A program made the translations under genes and the position numbers. Shown piece by piece: positions 27,509 to 35,326 of a stretch of DNA of 64,000 bases. Within the stretch, counting starts at the first letter, position 1. Every line of letters begins with the position of its first letter. Below the pieces are notes generated by a model. That model did not search any database, was not told where the DNA came from, and saw nothing but the letters and a program-made list of their open reading frames with translations. Origin of the DNA: Streptomyces candidus (lineage in GTDB: Bacteria > Actinomycetota > Actinomycetes > Streptomycetales > Streptomycetaceae); NCBI RefSeq assembly GCF_014207445.1, contig NZ_JACHEM010000006.1, positions 364,291 to 428,290 on the forward strand, in the 5' to 3' direction.

Positions 27509-27967
27509 GTGGCCTGGAACGAGTGGGAAAGCCTGAAGTCGGCCAAGGCCGCCGCCTCGCCCGGCGGCGGGGGCAGTGGCGGGGGCGGCGGGGCCCGGGG
27601 TGACCTGGTGGCTCACCAGGACGATCTGGGGGCGGTCGGCCACGAGGCCTTCGTCCTCCACCGCGCACTGTCCCGACAGGCCGACATCTCGGGGGCGGGC
27701 CTCGACAGGTCCGGTGCCTGCTCGACCTCGCAGGCGGCGGTCTCCCTCAAGAGCCACCACTTCGCGATGGGTCCGGCCCTGGGGACGACGGTCACCGTCT
27801 GGACCGCCCAGTTGAAGCACCTCCTCCAGGCCTGCGCACACATCTCCAACCACCTTGACCACACGAAGGCTTCCCACGCCCAGGACGACGCCAAGGTCAG
27901 AACGAAGATCCGGGGCATCGTCGCCCCCGACACCCCCGTCTCTCGCCTCACCGAGTACTTCAAGTAG
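27509..27967 (+). CDS. WXG100-like small helical protein
   Basis: A 152-residue protein from GTG 27509 with GGAAGG upstream. The N-terminal MAWNEWESLKS is followed by a Gly-rich loop (SPGGGGSGGGGGARGD). Two helical segments follow: DLVAHQDDLGAVGHEAFVLHRALSRQADI and SHHFAMGPALGTTVTVWTAQLKHLLQACAHISNHLD. This helix-turn-helix hairpin pattern and the gene pair with a large helical partner are those of the WXG100/ESX-like families of Streptomyces. It has no signal peptide, so if secreted it would use a type VII-like system. No eccC or other secretion gene is in the window. The large partner starts 24 bases later. Confidence 0.7.
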   Translation: MAWNEWESLKSAKAAASPGGGGSGGGGGARGDLVAHQDDLGAVGHEAFVLHRALSRQADISGAGLDRSGACSTSQAAVSLKSHHFAMGPALGTTVTVWTAQLKHLLQACAHISNHLDHTKASHAQDDAKVRTKIRGIVAPDTPVSRLTEYFK

Positions 27968-27990
27968 GGCCGGGACGGACGGGACCGGCC

Positions 27991-30234
27991 ATGAGCGCCC
28001 TCACCCACGCCGACGTCGCCGACGTCGACCTCACCCGGCTCGGCAGCGCGGTGGCCGACTGGAAACGCACGGCCGCCCACCTCAAGGCCCTCTCCGCCCA
28101 AGCCCGCACCGGCCTCCTCGCCAAGTCGGAACGGGCCCGCTGGGAAGGCGTCAACGCGGCCGTCACCCGTGACTTCATTCGCAGGACGACAAAGGAATTC
28201 GCCGACGCCCTCGCGGAAGCGCAGAGCATCGTGAAGGTCATCGAGGACGCCCACCTGGAACTCGTCAAGATCCAGAAGGCGGTACGTCACATCCGCGAGG
28301 TGGAGGGTCCGAAGCTGGGCCTGAACCTGACCGTGCAGAACGACTGGGCGAACCTCCAGTACCGACCGGGCACCTTCGACAAGGCGGTCCCGCGCACGAC
28401 CCAGCCGCACGACGAAGCGGCCGTCCAGGCGCTGCACAGCCGCCTGTCCGTCCTCGTCGCGCACGCCGCCGAAATCGACGCCTCGGTGGCCCGCGCACTG
28501 AGCGGGTCGCACGGCAACGACGCGACCCACTTCGGCCACCGCGCATACGGCTCCCTGGACGACGCACAACAGGAACGCGCCCTGGAACTGGCCCGGTCCG
28601 GCCCAAGCATGACCGAGGACCAGTACGCCGAGTTCAACAGCATCATGAAGTTCAACGCGAAGGACGCGGACTTCTCGACCGCCTTCTACCGGGGACTCGG
28701 CGGCCCGAAGCAAGCACTGGACTTCTACGCCCGGATGTCCTTGCACGGCACGGAGGGTGACGACCCGACACGTCTGGCTCAGGTCCAGGAACTGCAACGC
28801 AGCATGGGCACCGCCCTCGCCTCGGCCACCGACCCTGACAACAAGCCCCATCTGCCCACAAGCTGGGGCCCGGAATTCCGGAAACTGGGAACCCAGCCCA
28901 TCGAATACGACCCCCTCGCCTCCAACCGACCCTACGGCTACCAAATCCTGGGCGGCCTCCTCCGCTACGGCGACTACGACCCGCGCTTCATCAGCCCCAT
29001 CGCCGAGGACATCCTCCGCCTGCACAAGGAGGACCCCAACCGATTCATGGAAAACAGACCGTACGCCCCGAACGACCCGGACTACGGCTTCAACCCCTCG
29101 GGCCGCACGGGCGCAGGCTACGACCCGCTGACCAGCGTGCTGGAGGGGCTGGGCCACAGCCCGGAGGCAGCCAAGCAATTCTTCGCGGACGGGGAGCATT
29201 TGGCGGAATTGACGAGCAACGAATTCGAGTGGGCCGCAGACACTCTCGACAGGTCGACCGACGACGAGGCACTGGAAGACGCCCGAAAGGGCGGCCCCGA
29301 CGCCTTGGGCCACGCACTGGAAGCGGCAACGACAGGCCACCCCTGGGACGACGTACGACCCGGGCTGCACCGGGACGAGGGGACGGCAGCCATTATGAAG
29401 AAGGTAATCGACTTGTACAGTCCCACGTCGGAGGTGAAGCCGCACGAGGAGATGATGGACAGTTTGGGTCGAATGGGGGCTGCGTATATCGACGACTTGA
29501 ATTATTCGTCGGATAATTTCGGCGGATCAGGAAGGGAAATGGGAAGAGAAGAACGCTACGCCTACAGTAGCGATGGATCTAAGCGAACAGATTTCGACCT
29601 GATGAAGGTGAGGAATTTCATGACATTGGTGGCGAGAAGCGAAGAGGGTTACAAGAGCCTCTCGACGGCGCAGGAGTTTTTTACGGCAAGCGGACTGGCT
29701 GCATTCCGGAAGGATCACATGAACGGTAGTGAGATCGCAAGCACCTCGGCAGAAATGCATGGAATCATCGACGGGGCACGATCGACTCAGATTCGCGCAG
29801 ACGCTAGAGAGTTGGGAGACAACGAAAATCTCAAGTTGGAGCAACAGGGCGCTTGGCGTCAATTCGGAGTGAGCACGTGCGTCGAGGTGGCAGTGGGAGC
29901 GGGAAGCACCCTTGTCGCTGGCCCAGCCGCCGGAGTCATCGCGTCCCAAGCGGTTCCCATGCTTCTGGAAGCAGGCGGCGCAGCCGTAAATACGGCTTAC
30001 GGGAACTCGATGCTCGAGTACTTGAAGGCGAATGAGGCTGATCACAGCGCAACAGCCGTTGAGCAAAGCCAGCACATCGAAACAGTAGGAACCAAAGCTG
30101 CCTGGCGCCCCATTGAACGTTATATGGATACGAGTGGCATGCCGACCGACCAACGACTGATCCTCCGCGATCGAGTCAACAATGCGTACGATCGCGGAAT
30201 GGGAAAGACGGATGCCGCAGAGAAAGCGTCGTAG
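27991..30234 (+). CDS. Large helical partner of the WXG100-like protein
   Basis: A 747-residue protein. The N-terminal 110 residues are helical with long heptad-like runs (TRLGSAVADWKRTAAHLKALSAQARTGLL) resembling a WXG/LXG-type targeting domain. The middle has YEFNSIMKFN-like and TAFYRGLGGPKQALDFYARM motifs that resemble DUF6571-type actinobacterial proteins. A hydrophobic segment, VAVGAGSTLVAGPAAGVIASQAVPMLLEAGGAAV, lies at about 631-664. No catalytic motif was seen. From about base 29400 (residue 470) GC falls from near 75 to about 45-58 percent in sampled lines, so the C-terminal third has a different history. Toxin, structural or secreted-effector roles are possible but unproven. Confidence 0.75.
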   Translation: MSALTHADVADVDLTRLGSAVADWKRTAAHLKALSAQARTGLLAKSERARWEGVNAAVTRDFIRRTTKEFADALAEAQSIVKVIEDAHLELVKIQKAVRHIREVEGPKLGLNLTVQNDWANLQYRPGTFDKAVPRTTQPHDEAAVQALHSRLSVLVAHAAEIDASVARALSGSHGNDATHFGHRAYGSLDDAQQERALELARSGPSMTEDQYAEFNSIMKFNAKDADFSTAFYRGLGGPKQALDFYARMSLHGTEGDDPTRLAQVQELQRSMGTALASATDPDNKPHLPTSWGPEFRKLGTQPIEYDPLASNRPYGYQILGGLLRYGDYDPRFISPIAEDILRLHKEDPNRFMENRPYAPNDPDYGFNPSGRTGAGYDPLTSVLEGLGHSPEAAKQFFADGEHLAELTSNEFEWAADTLDRSTDDEALEDARKGGPDALGHALEAATTGHPWDDVRPGLHRDEGTAAIMKKVIDLYSPTSEVKPHEEMMDSLGRMGAAYIDDLNYSSDNFGGSGREMGREERYAYSSDGSKRTDFDLMKVRNFMTLVARSEEGYKSLSTAQEFFTASGLAAFRKDHMNGSEIASTSAEMHGIIDGARSTQIRADARELGDNENLKLEQQGAWRQFGVSTCVEVAVGAGSTLVAGPAAGVIASQAVPMLLEAGGAAVNTAYGNSMLEYLKANEADHSATAVEQSQHIETVGTKAAWRPIERYMDTSGMPTDQRLILRDRVNNAYDRGMGKTDAAEKAS

Positions 30235-30237
30235 CCA

Positions 30238-30897
30238 GTGAGGCATAGACGAACCGGCGTCGCCTTCTACATCCTAGCCGCGGCAATCGCGCTTACTATC
30301 TCCTGCTCCGAGCAAACTCCTTCTCGAAGCGGCCCTCCCGCCGGATGGAGTACATGCAATGAACTACTCGGCGCGAAAAACGTCGATGCCGTACACACAC
30401 GGATGACTGGTGGGACAGTCCAATACTTCAACCGGGCCATAACCCCCCAGGATCTCACTAAATCCCTGACAAAGGATGCACGGGCGTGGACACCACGCAT
30501 CTCCCCCGGCTCTGCGGGGAGTGATTACATCCCGTGCCAGCTAGTTCTTGCCGAGAAGCGCCAACACTTCACAGCCCGGGTGGGATGGTCGTTTCTGCCC
30601 ATGTCGGCAATCACCTCAGGTGACCCGCAATTCGGCTGGCGTCACTCTGCGGGCGACGTTTATTCATCCCGTATGCCGGGAACTACGGCGTCGCGCTTCG
30701 CACTCGCCTGTCAGATTCCAAAGGCCCACGAGAAACAAGCTTCGGGCCTCCCTCTCTGGGTGTGGATCGACGCACAGAACATTCCTGACTTTGACGGAGA
30801 ACTTCGCGAGAACCTAGCTTCCACGTTGGCACGCACCATGAGCCGCGAGCTGGGATGCATGAACGGCCCCGAAGTCCCCGCTCAACTCCCCAGTTGA
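30238..30897 (+). CDS. Lipoprotein of unknown function after the WXG-like pair
   Basis: A 219-residue protein starting at GTG 30238, four bases after the large gene stops. The signal peptide GVAFYILAAAIALTISC ends in a lipobox, so it should be lipid-anchored outside the cell. The mature part has three further cysteines (STCNELLG, YIPCQL, LACQIPK) and a late one in ELGCMNG, enough for two disulfides. Sampled lines have about 57-58 percent GC, well below the genome. Position fits a cognate accessory or immunity protein of the upstream large protein. I recognise no family. Confidence 0.75.
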   Translation: MRHRRTGVAFYILAAAIALTISCSEQTPSRSGPPAGWSTCNELLGAKNVDAVHTRMTGGTVQYFNRAITPQDLTKSLTKDARAWTPRISPGSAGSDYIPCQLVLAEKRQHFTARVGWSFLPMSAITSGDPQFGWRHSAGDVYSSRMPGTTASRFALACQIPKAHEKQASGLPLWVWIDAQNIPDFDGELRENLASTLARTMSRELGCMNGPEVPAQLPS

Positions 30898-30919
30898 AAG
30901 CTGCAGCCACTCGCACCCC

Positions 30920-31942
30920 CTACACACCCCCATCCCACCCCACCCCCAACCCCTCCAACTCCCCCCGATACTCCACCCGCTCCACCCACTCCCCCGGCCA
31001 AGCCGCAACCCCCAGGTGAGCGCCGGCGAAGGCCCCCGTGAGGCAGGCGATGGAGTCCGAGTCGCCCCGGGTGCACGCGGCCCTGCGCAGGGCCGTGACC
31101 GGGTCCTCCGGGAACATCAGGAAGCACAGCAGCCCCGTTGCCAACGCCTCCTCCGCGACCCACCCGACGCCCGTCGCCAGACACGGGTCCGTTTCCGATG
31201 TGAGCGACGGGTCGCGCAGGACCGCCTCCAGCCGTTCCAGGACGGCCAGGCACTCGTCCCACCCCCGGGCGATGAAGTGCGCGGGGGTGGGGTCGTCCGC
31301 GTAGGTCCACAGGTCGCCCAGCCACCGCTCGTCGTACCTCGTCCGGCTCTCCAGCCCGTACGAGCGCAAGCGACCGACCAAGCCGGCCGGTTCCGCCCCC
31401 TGGGCGAGCAGGTGGACGGCCCTGGCCGTCAGGTCGCTCGCCGCCAGTCCCGTCGGGTGCCCGTGTGTCAGCGCCGCCTGCAACTGTGCGGCGCCCGCCC
31501 GCTGCCGCTCGTCCAGCCCCGGCGCCAGCCCCACCGGCGCCACCCGCATGTTCGCCCCGCACCCCTTCGAGCCGATCTGCGAGGCCTTCTGCCAGGGCAG
31601 GTCGCTGTCCAGCAGTCGACAGGCGACCAGGCAGGTCCGTCCGGGCGCGCGGTCGTTGTCCGGCGAGTGGTACCAGTTCACGAACTCCTCCCGCACCGGC
31701 CTCTCCAGGCTCCGCGGCACCAGCGGCCCGCGCTCCATCGCGGTCCACAGCCCCCGCCCCAGCGCCAGGGTCATCTGCGTGTCGTCGCTCACGCGCGCCT
31801 TCGGTGGCAGTTCCATCTCGCGCCAGGGCCCGTGCTCGGCGAGGATGGACGGCACGTTGTCGAACTCCGTCGGGAAGCCGAGCGCGTCCCCCAGGGCGAG
31901 CCCGATGAGCGAACCGGTGGCTGCCTGCTTCGTACGCATCAT
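30920..31942 (-). CDS. ADP-ribosylglycohydrolase family protein
   Basis: A 340-residue enzyme with the DraG/ARH fold. Metal-binding motifs are SLIGLALGDALGFPTEF, SDDTQMTLAL (Asp pair for the first metal) and GDSDSIACLTGAFAGA (the second pair, with Ser replacing the usual Thr). NMRVAPVGL and HGHPTG are also conserved. It should remove ADP-ribose from proteins, nucleic acids or small molecules. ATG at 31942 overlaps the stop of the upstream Nudix regulator (ATGA), so the two are cotranslated. This pairing fits NAD/ADP-ribose metabolism under NrtR-type control. Confidence 0.92.
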   Translation of the reverse strand: MMRTKQAATGSLIGLALGDALGFPTEFDNVPSILAEHGPWREMELPPKARVSDDTQMTLALGRGLWTAMERGPLVPRSLERPVREEFVNWYHSPDNDRAPGRTCLVACRLLDSDLPWQKASQIGSKGCGANMRVAPVGLAPGLDERQRAGAAQLQAALTHGHPTGLAASDLTARAVHLLAQGAEPAGLVGRLRSYGLESRTRYDERWLGDLWTYADDPTPAHFIARGWDECLAVLERLEAVLRDPSLTSETDPCLATGVGWVAEEALATGLLCFLMFPEDPVTALRRAACTRGDSDSIACLTGAFAGAHLGVAAWPGEWVERVEYRGELEGLGVGWDGGV

Positions 31943-32859
31943 GCGGGAGGTCCTTCCCCAGGCCGTTCAACGGACGGCTGCCCTTCCGGCAGCTCTGCGG
32001 ATACTTCTGCGGGCACGCGCACATCGCCGGGTGCCTGCGCGGATGTCGGCCCAGGTGGCTGCACGGGCGGCTGCGCCTCCACGGCGGCTCCCGCAGACAC
32101 ATCGGCCACCGGCCGCAGCAACGGCGGATGCAGGACAGCCGCTCCCCCCGCCCGGTACAGCGCCGCCGGCTTGCCGCGCCCCCCGGTACGCCTGGGTGCC
32201 CCGCCCACCGGCTCCACGAATCCCCCCGTAGCCAGTACTTTCCGTCGGAAGTTCGGCCGGTCCAGCGTGACGCCCCACACCGTCTCGTACACCTGCTGAA
32301 GCTCACCCAGTGTGAACTCGGTCGGGCAGAACTCCGTCGCGAGCGTCGTGTATTCCAGCTTGTCGCCGATCCGCCGCCGCGCGTCGGCGAGGATCCGACC
32401 GTGGTCGAAGGCGAGGCGGAGGGCAGGCTCCGGATGCTCTCCGAGGCGCACCCATTGGGCCTCGGCCGCGTCTCCGCCCCCGCGTGGCTCCGGCAGATCC
32501 GGCACGAGCGCGGCGAACGCCACCGATACGACCCGCATCCGGGGGTCCCGGTCCGGCTCGCTGTACGTGCGCAGCTGCTCCAGGTGCAGTCCCGCCGCGG
32601 CCGACTCCGAGAGCCCGGTCTCCTCGGCGAGTTCACGCAGCGCGGCCCGTTCCGCCGACTCCCTGGGCAGGACGAAACCGCCGGGCAGCGCCCACGCCCC
32701 CTCGAAGGGCGCCTGTCCGCGCCGTACCAGCAGGACGTGCAGTCGAGCATCCCGGACGGTGAAGACGGCGAGATCGACGGTGACCGCGAAGGGTTCGAAT
32801 GCTTTCGGGTCGTAACCCGGTGGGACGTCTCCGCCGTATGAAATGTCGTTTCCTGTCAC
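31939..32859 (-). CDS. nrtR: NrtR-type Nudix transcriptional regulator
   Basis: A 306-residue protein from GTG 32859, with GGAGG upstream. The Nudix domain (about 20-150) binds ADP-ribose-like ligands: VTVDLAVFTV, ALPGGFVLPRESAERAALRELAEETGL. Its Nudix box is close to consensus but it begins G-FVLPRESAERAALRELAEETGL. The C-terminal winged helix has FCPTEFTLGELQQVYETVWG and RPNFRRKVLATGGFVEPVG, the NrtR hallmark. A Pro/Ala-rich tail of about 70 residues ends it. NrtR proteins repress NAD synthesis or ADP-ribose genes and let go of DNA when ADP-ribose binds. It is coupled to the ADP-ribosylglycohydrolase gene and overlaps a small upstream frame. Confidence 0.9.
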   Translation of the reverse strand: MTGNDISYGGDVPPGYDPKAFEPFAVTVDLAVFTVRDARLHVLLVRRGQAPFEGAWALPGGFVLPRESAERAALRELAEETGLSESAAAGLHLEQLRTYSEPDRDPRMRVVSVAFAALVPDLPEPRGGGDAAEAQWVRLGEHPEPALRLAFDHGRILADARRRIGDKLEYTTLATEFCPTEFTLGELQQVYETVWGVTLDRPNFRRKVLATGGFVEPVGGAPRRTGGRGKPAALYRAGGAAVLHPPLLRPVADVSAGAAVEAQPPVQPPGPTSAQAPGDVRVPAEVSAELPEGQPSVERPGEGPPA

Positions 32860-33122
32860 TTGGCCGCCTCCGCACCGCGCACGCACTCGCACCCTTTCGC
32901 AGCGCGGCCAAGGCTGCGGCGACCTCGCCGGGCCTCACCGCACCGCCGGGCCCGGTCGGATGGGGCGTGGATACCGCACCGGCAGTCCGCGGCCTGGTCC
33001 ACCCCCGTGGGCCCAGGCCGCGGACTTCCGTACACCGCAGGAGCGGTGAGGACGATCCGCAGCGCCGCGGGCTGTCCTACGGCGAGTTGCGTGTACGGCC
33101 TGCCCGCACCGGTCTCCGGCAT
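32856..33122 (-). CDS. Possible small protein upstream of nrtR
   Basis: An 88-codon frame from ATG 33122 with GGAGG nine bases upstream. Its TGA overlaps the nrtR start as GTGA, as in real operons. The predicted protein is Arg/Gly-rich and has six cysteines in the second half (CRCG, RCGE, CECV). I recognise no family, and third-position GC is not strongly supportive. It could be a translated leader for nrtR rather than a functional protein. Confidence 0.35.
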   Translation of the reverse strand: MPETGAGRPYTQLAVGQPAALRIVLTAPAVYGSPRPGPTGVDQAADCRCGIHAPSDRARRCGEARRGRRSLGRAAKGCECVRGAEAAK

Positions 33123-33137
33123 CTCCCGCCCCCTCCA

Positions 33138-33156
33138 TATAGTCAGGTTGACTATA
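33138..33156. promoter_or_regulatory. Perfect 8-3-8 palindrome, candidate NrtR operator
   Basis: TATAGTCAGGTTGACTATA consists of perfect 8-base arms around GGT. Its AT-rich arms stand out in this genome. It lies immediately upstream of the GGAGG and ATG of the small frame that precedes nrtR, so a bound repressor would block transcription of the nrtR-glycohydrolase unit. Assignment to NrtR is inference from position. Confidence 0.7.
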
Positions 33157-33219
33157 AATGAAGTGCTGTCGGCGCACAAGGGCAGGAGATCCCAGGCCCG
33201 CACCTACGAGGCCGGACGC

Positions 33220-33267
33220 AAAAAAGCCCGGGGCCGGTCCCTGCATGAGCAGGGACCGACCCCGGGC
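33220..33267 (-). terminator. Intrinsic terminator of the parA-scp-rluB operon
   Basis: Arms 33226-33244 and 33249-33267 pair over 19 bases with one mismatch and a 4-base loop. On the transcribed strand a run of six T follows. It lies 50 bases after the rluB stop, a textbook intrinsic terminator. Confidence 0.9.
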
Positions 33268-33317
33268 ACATCCCGCCCCCGAGATCCGGGACGGGTGGGA
33301 CAGCCGGACGGGCGGGC

Positions 33318-34715
33318 CTAGAGGCCGACTTCCTTCATGAGCATGCCGACCTCGGTGTTGGTGAGGCGGCGCAGCCAGCCGGACTTCTGGTCGCCCAGGG
33401 CGATCGGCCCGAAGGACGTGCGGACCAGGCGCTCCACCGGGAAGCCCGCTTCGGCCAGCATGCGGCGGACGATGTGCTTGCGGCCCTCGTGGAGGGTCAC
33501 CTCGACGAGGTAGTTCTTGCCGGTGTTCTCGACGACCCGGAAGTGGTCGGCGCGCGCGTAGCCGTCCTCCAGCTCGATGCCGTCCTTCAGCCGTTTGCCG
33601 ATGTCGCGCGGCAGCGGCCCCTGGATGGCGGCGAGGTACGTCTTCTTCACGCCGTACTTGGGGTGGGTCAGCCGGTGGGCCAGCTCGCCGTGGTTGGTGA
33701 GCAGGATGATGCCCTCGGTCTCGGTGTCGAGACGGCCGACGTGGAACAGCCGCGTCTCGCGGTTGTTCACGTAGTCGTTGAGGTTCTGGCGGCCGTCCGG
33801 GTCGCCCATCGTCGCGACGACGCCCGCGGGCTTGTTCAGCGCGAAGAACAGGTGCGACTGGGCGGCGACGGTGAGGCCGTCGACCTTGATCTCGTCCTTG
33901 TGCGGGTCGACGCGCCGGCCCTGCTCGGTGACGATCTCGCCGTTCACCTCGACGCGGGACTGCTCGATGAGCTCCTCGCACGCGCGGCGCGAACCCATGC
34001 CGGCCCGGGCGAGGATCTTCTGCAGACGCTCGCCCTCCTGCTCGGCACCCGGGAAGGTCTTCTCGATCTTGATGTCGGGCTTGCCCGCGTAGCGGTCCCG
34101 GTTGCGCTGCTCGATCTTGGCGTCGAGCTCGCGGGGGCGGGAGGCGCCGGCGTTGTAGTTGCCGCGTCGACCGGGCTTCTGCGGGGTCTTCGGGGACTTC
34201 GGTCCGCCCTTGGCACCGCCGCGGGCGGAGTCGCCGCGGCCGCTGCGGGGGCCCTCGTGGGTGGCGGAGGGGCCGACGTCGTAACGGCGCTCCTCCGGAC
34301 GGGGCCGGCGCGGCCGCTGCTCGCGCTCGTCGTCGCGGGAGTCGCGCGGGGCGCCGAAGCCGCCCTCGCGTCCGCCACCGGACGTACCGCGCCCGCCGCC
34401 GAAGCCCTCACGGCCACCGCTGCCGCCACGACCGGCCCCGGCGCCGCCACGGCCACCCGCGCCGCCCCGGCCGCCGCCGGAGCCGCTGAAGCCCCCGTCG
34501 CGCCCGCCGCCGGACCCGCCGAAGCCGGAGCCCCCGCGCCCGCCGCCGGAGCCGCCTCGTCCGCCGCCCGCCGCGCCCGAGCCGGAGCCCGCACCGCGTC
34601 CGCCGCCGCCCGCGCCGCCGCGCCCGCCGCTCGCAGGGCCGCCGCGTCCGTTACCCGCACCCCGCTGGTTCCGGTCGTTGCCGCTGCTGCCGCTGTTCCT
34701 GCCGTTGCTTCGCAT
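33318..34715 (-). CDS. rluB: 23S rRNA pseudouridine synthase RluB-type, with RGG-rich N-terminal region
   Basis: A 465-residue protein from ATG 34715, which shares one base with the scpB stop (TGATG). The catalytic part begins near residue 230 with an S4 RNA-binding domain (ERLQKILARAGMGSRRACEELI). The RsuA/RluB catalytic motif GRLDTETEGIILLTNHGE follows, holding the catalytic Asp, and then HEGRKHIVRRML. The first 200 or so residues are Gly/Arg/Ser low complexity with many GGRGG and RGG units. This is much longer than in enteric RluB and should be disordered and RNA-binding. It modifies uridine in large-subunit rRNA. A clear terminator follows. Confidence 0.93.
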   Translation of the reverse strand: MRSNGRNSGSSGNDRNQRGAGNGRGGPASGGRGGAGGGGRGAGSGSGAAGGGRGGSGGGRGGSGFGGSGGGRDGGFSGSGGGRGGAGGRGGAGAGRGGSGGREGFGGGRGTSGGGREGGFGAPRDSRDDEREQRPRRPRPEERRYDVGPSATHEGPRSGRGDSARGGAKGGPKSPKTPQKPGRRGNYNAGASRPRELDAKIEQRNRDRYAGKPDIKIEKTFPGAEQEGERLQKILARAGMGSRRACEELIEQSRVEVNGEIVTEQGRRVDPHKDEIKVDGLTVAAQSHLFFALNKPAGVVATMGDPDGRQNLNDYVNNRETRLFHVGRLDTETEGIILLTNHGELAHRLTHPKYGVKKTYLAAIQGPLPRDIGKRLKDGIELEDGYARADHFRVVENTGKNYLVEVTLHEGRKHIVRRMLAEAGFPVERLVRTSFGPIALGDQKSGWLRRLTNTEVGMLMKEVGL

Positions 34716-35326
34716 CAAAAATCCGTCTTGTCGTCGTCTGCGTCGGTGTCCGGGGCGTCCGGATCGAACGACGGCACACCCTCTTGCGTCTCGGACTCGA
34801 TCGCGTCCGCCTCTGGGAGGAAGGGAGCGAGCTCCGGGAGCTCGTCCAGGCCTCGCAGGCCCATCCGCTCCAGAAAGTAGTTCGTCGTCCTGTACAGGAT
34901 CGCACCTGTTTCGGGTTCCGTGCCCGCCTCCGCCACCAGACCCCTCTGGAGGAGGGTCCGCATGACCCCGTCGCAGTTGACTCCCCGTACGGCCGAAACC
35001 CGCGACCGGGGCACCGGCTGCCGGTAGGCGACGACCGCCAGGGTCTCCAGTGCCGCCTGGGTGAGCCGGGCCTGCTGCCCGTCCAGTACGAAGGCCTCGA
35101 CGGCGTCCGCGTACCGGGCCCGCGAGTAGAACCGCCAGCCGCCCGCCACCAGTCGCAGCTCGAATCCGCGCCCCTGGCCGGTGTACTCGTCGGCCAGCTC
35201 GCGCAGGGCGTCGGTGACCTCCCGTTCCGTGGCGTCCAGGACTCTGGCGAGGTGCGCCGCCGAAGCGGGTTCGTCGACGACCATCAGGACCGCCTCCAGG
35301 GAACCTCTCAGGTCCTGCTCGCTCAC
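34715..35326 (-). CDS. scpB: Segregation and condensation protein B
   Basis: A 203-residue protein with paired winged-helix domains: SLEAVLMVVDEPASAAHLARVL and ARLTQAALETLAVVAYRQPVPRSRVSAVRGVNCDGVMRTLLQRGLV, the latter the family's most conserved stretch. It dimerises and, with ScpA, bridges the SMC ring that compacts chromosomes. GTG at 35326 overlaps the scpA stop (GTGA) with GGAGAAGGA upstream. An acidic tail of about 40 residues ends in DTDADDDKTDF. Confidence 0.95.
   Translation of the reverse strand: MSEQDLRGSLEAVLMVVDEPASAAHLARVLDATEREVTDALRELADEYTGQGRGFELRLVAGGWRFYSRARYADAVEAFVLDGQQARLTQAALETLAVVAYRQPVPRSRVSAVRGVNCDGVMRTLLQRGLVAEAGTEPETGAILYRTTNYFLERMGLRGLDELPELAPFLPEADAIESETQEGVPSFDPDAPDTDADDDKTDF

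Noticed and set aside
27509..31000. Prophage or integrative element
   Set aside because: No integrase, tRNA attachment site, flanking direct repeats or phage structural genes were seen. The GC shift is confined to part of one gene and the next.
32935..33981. 348-aa leftward frame over rluB and the nrtR upstream region
   Set aside because: It runs across a terminator and through the RluB gene in another frame, with Arg/His-rich shadow composition.
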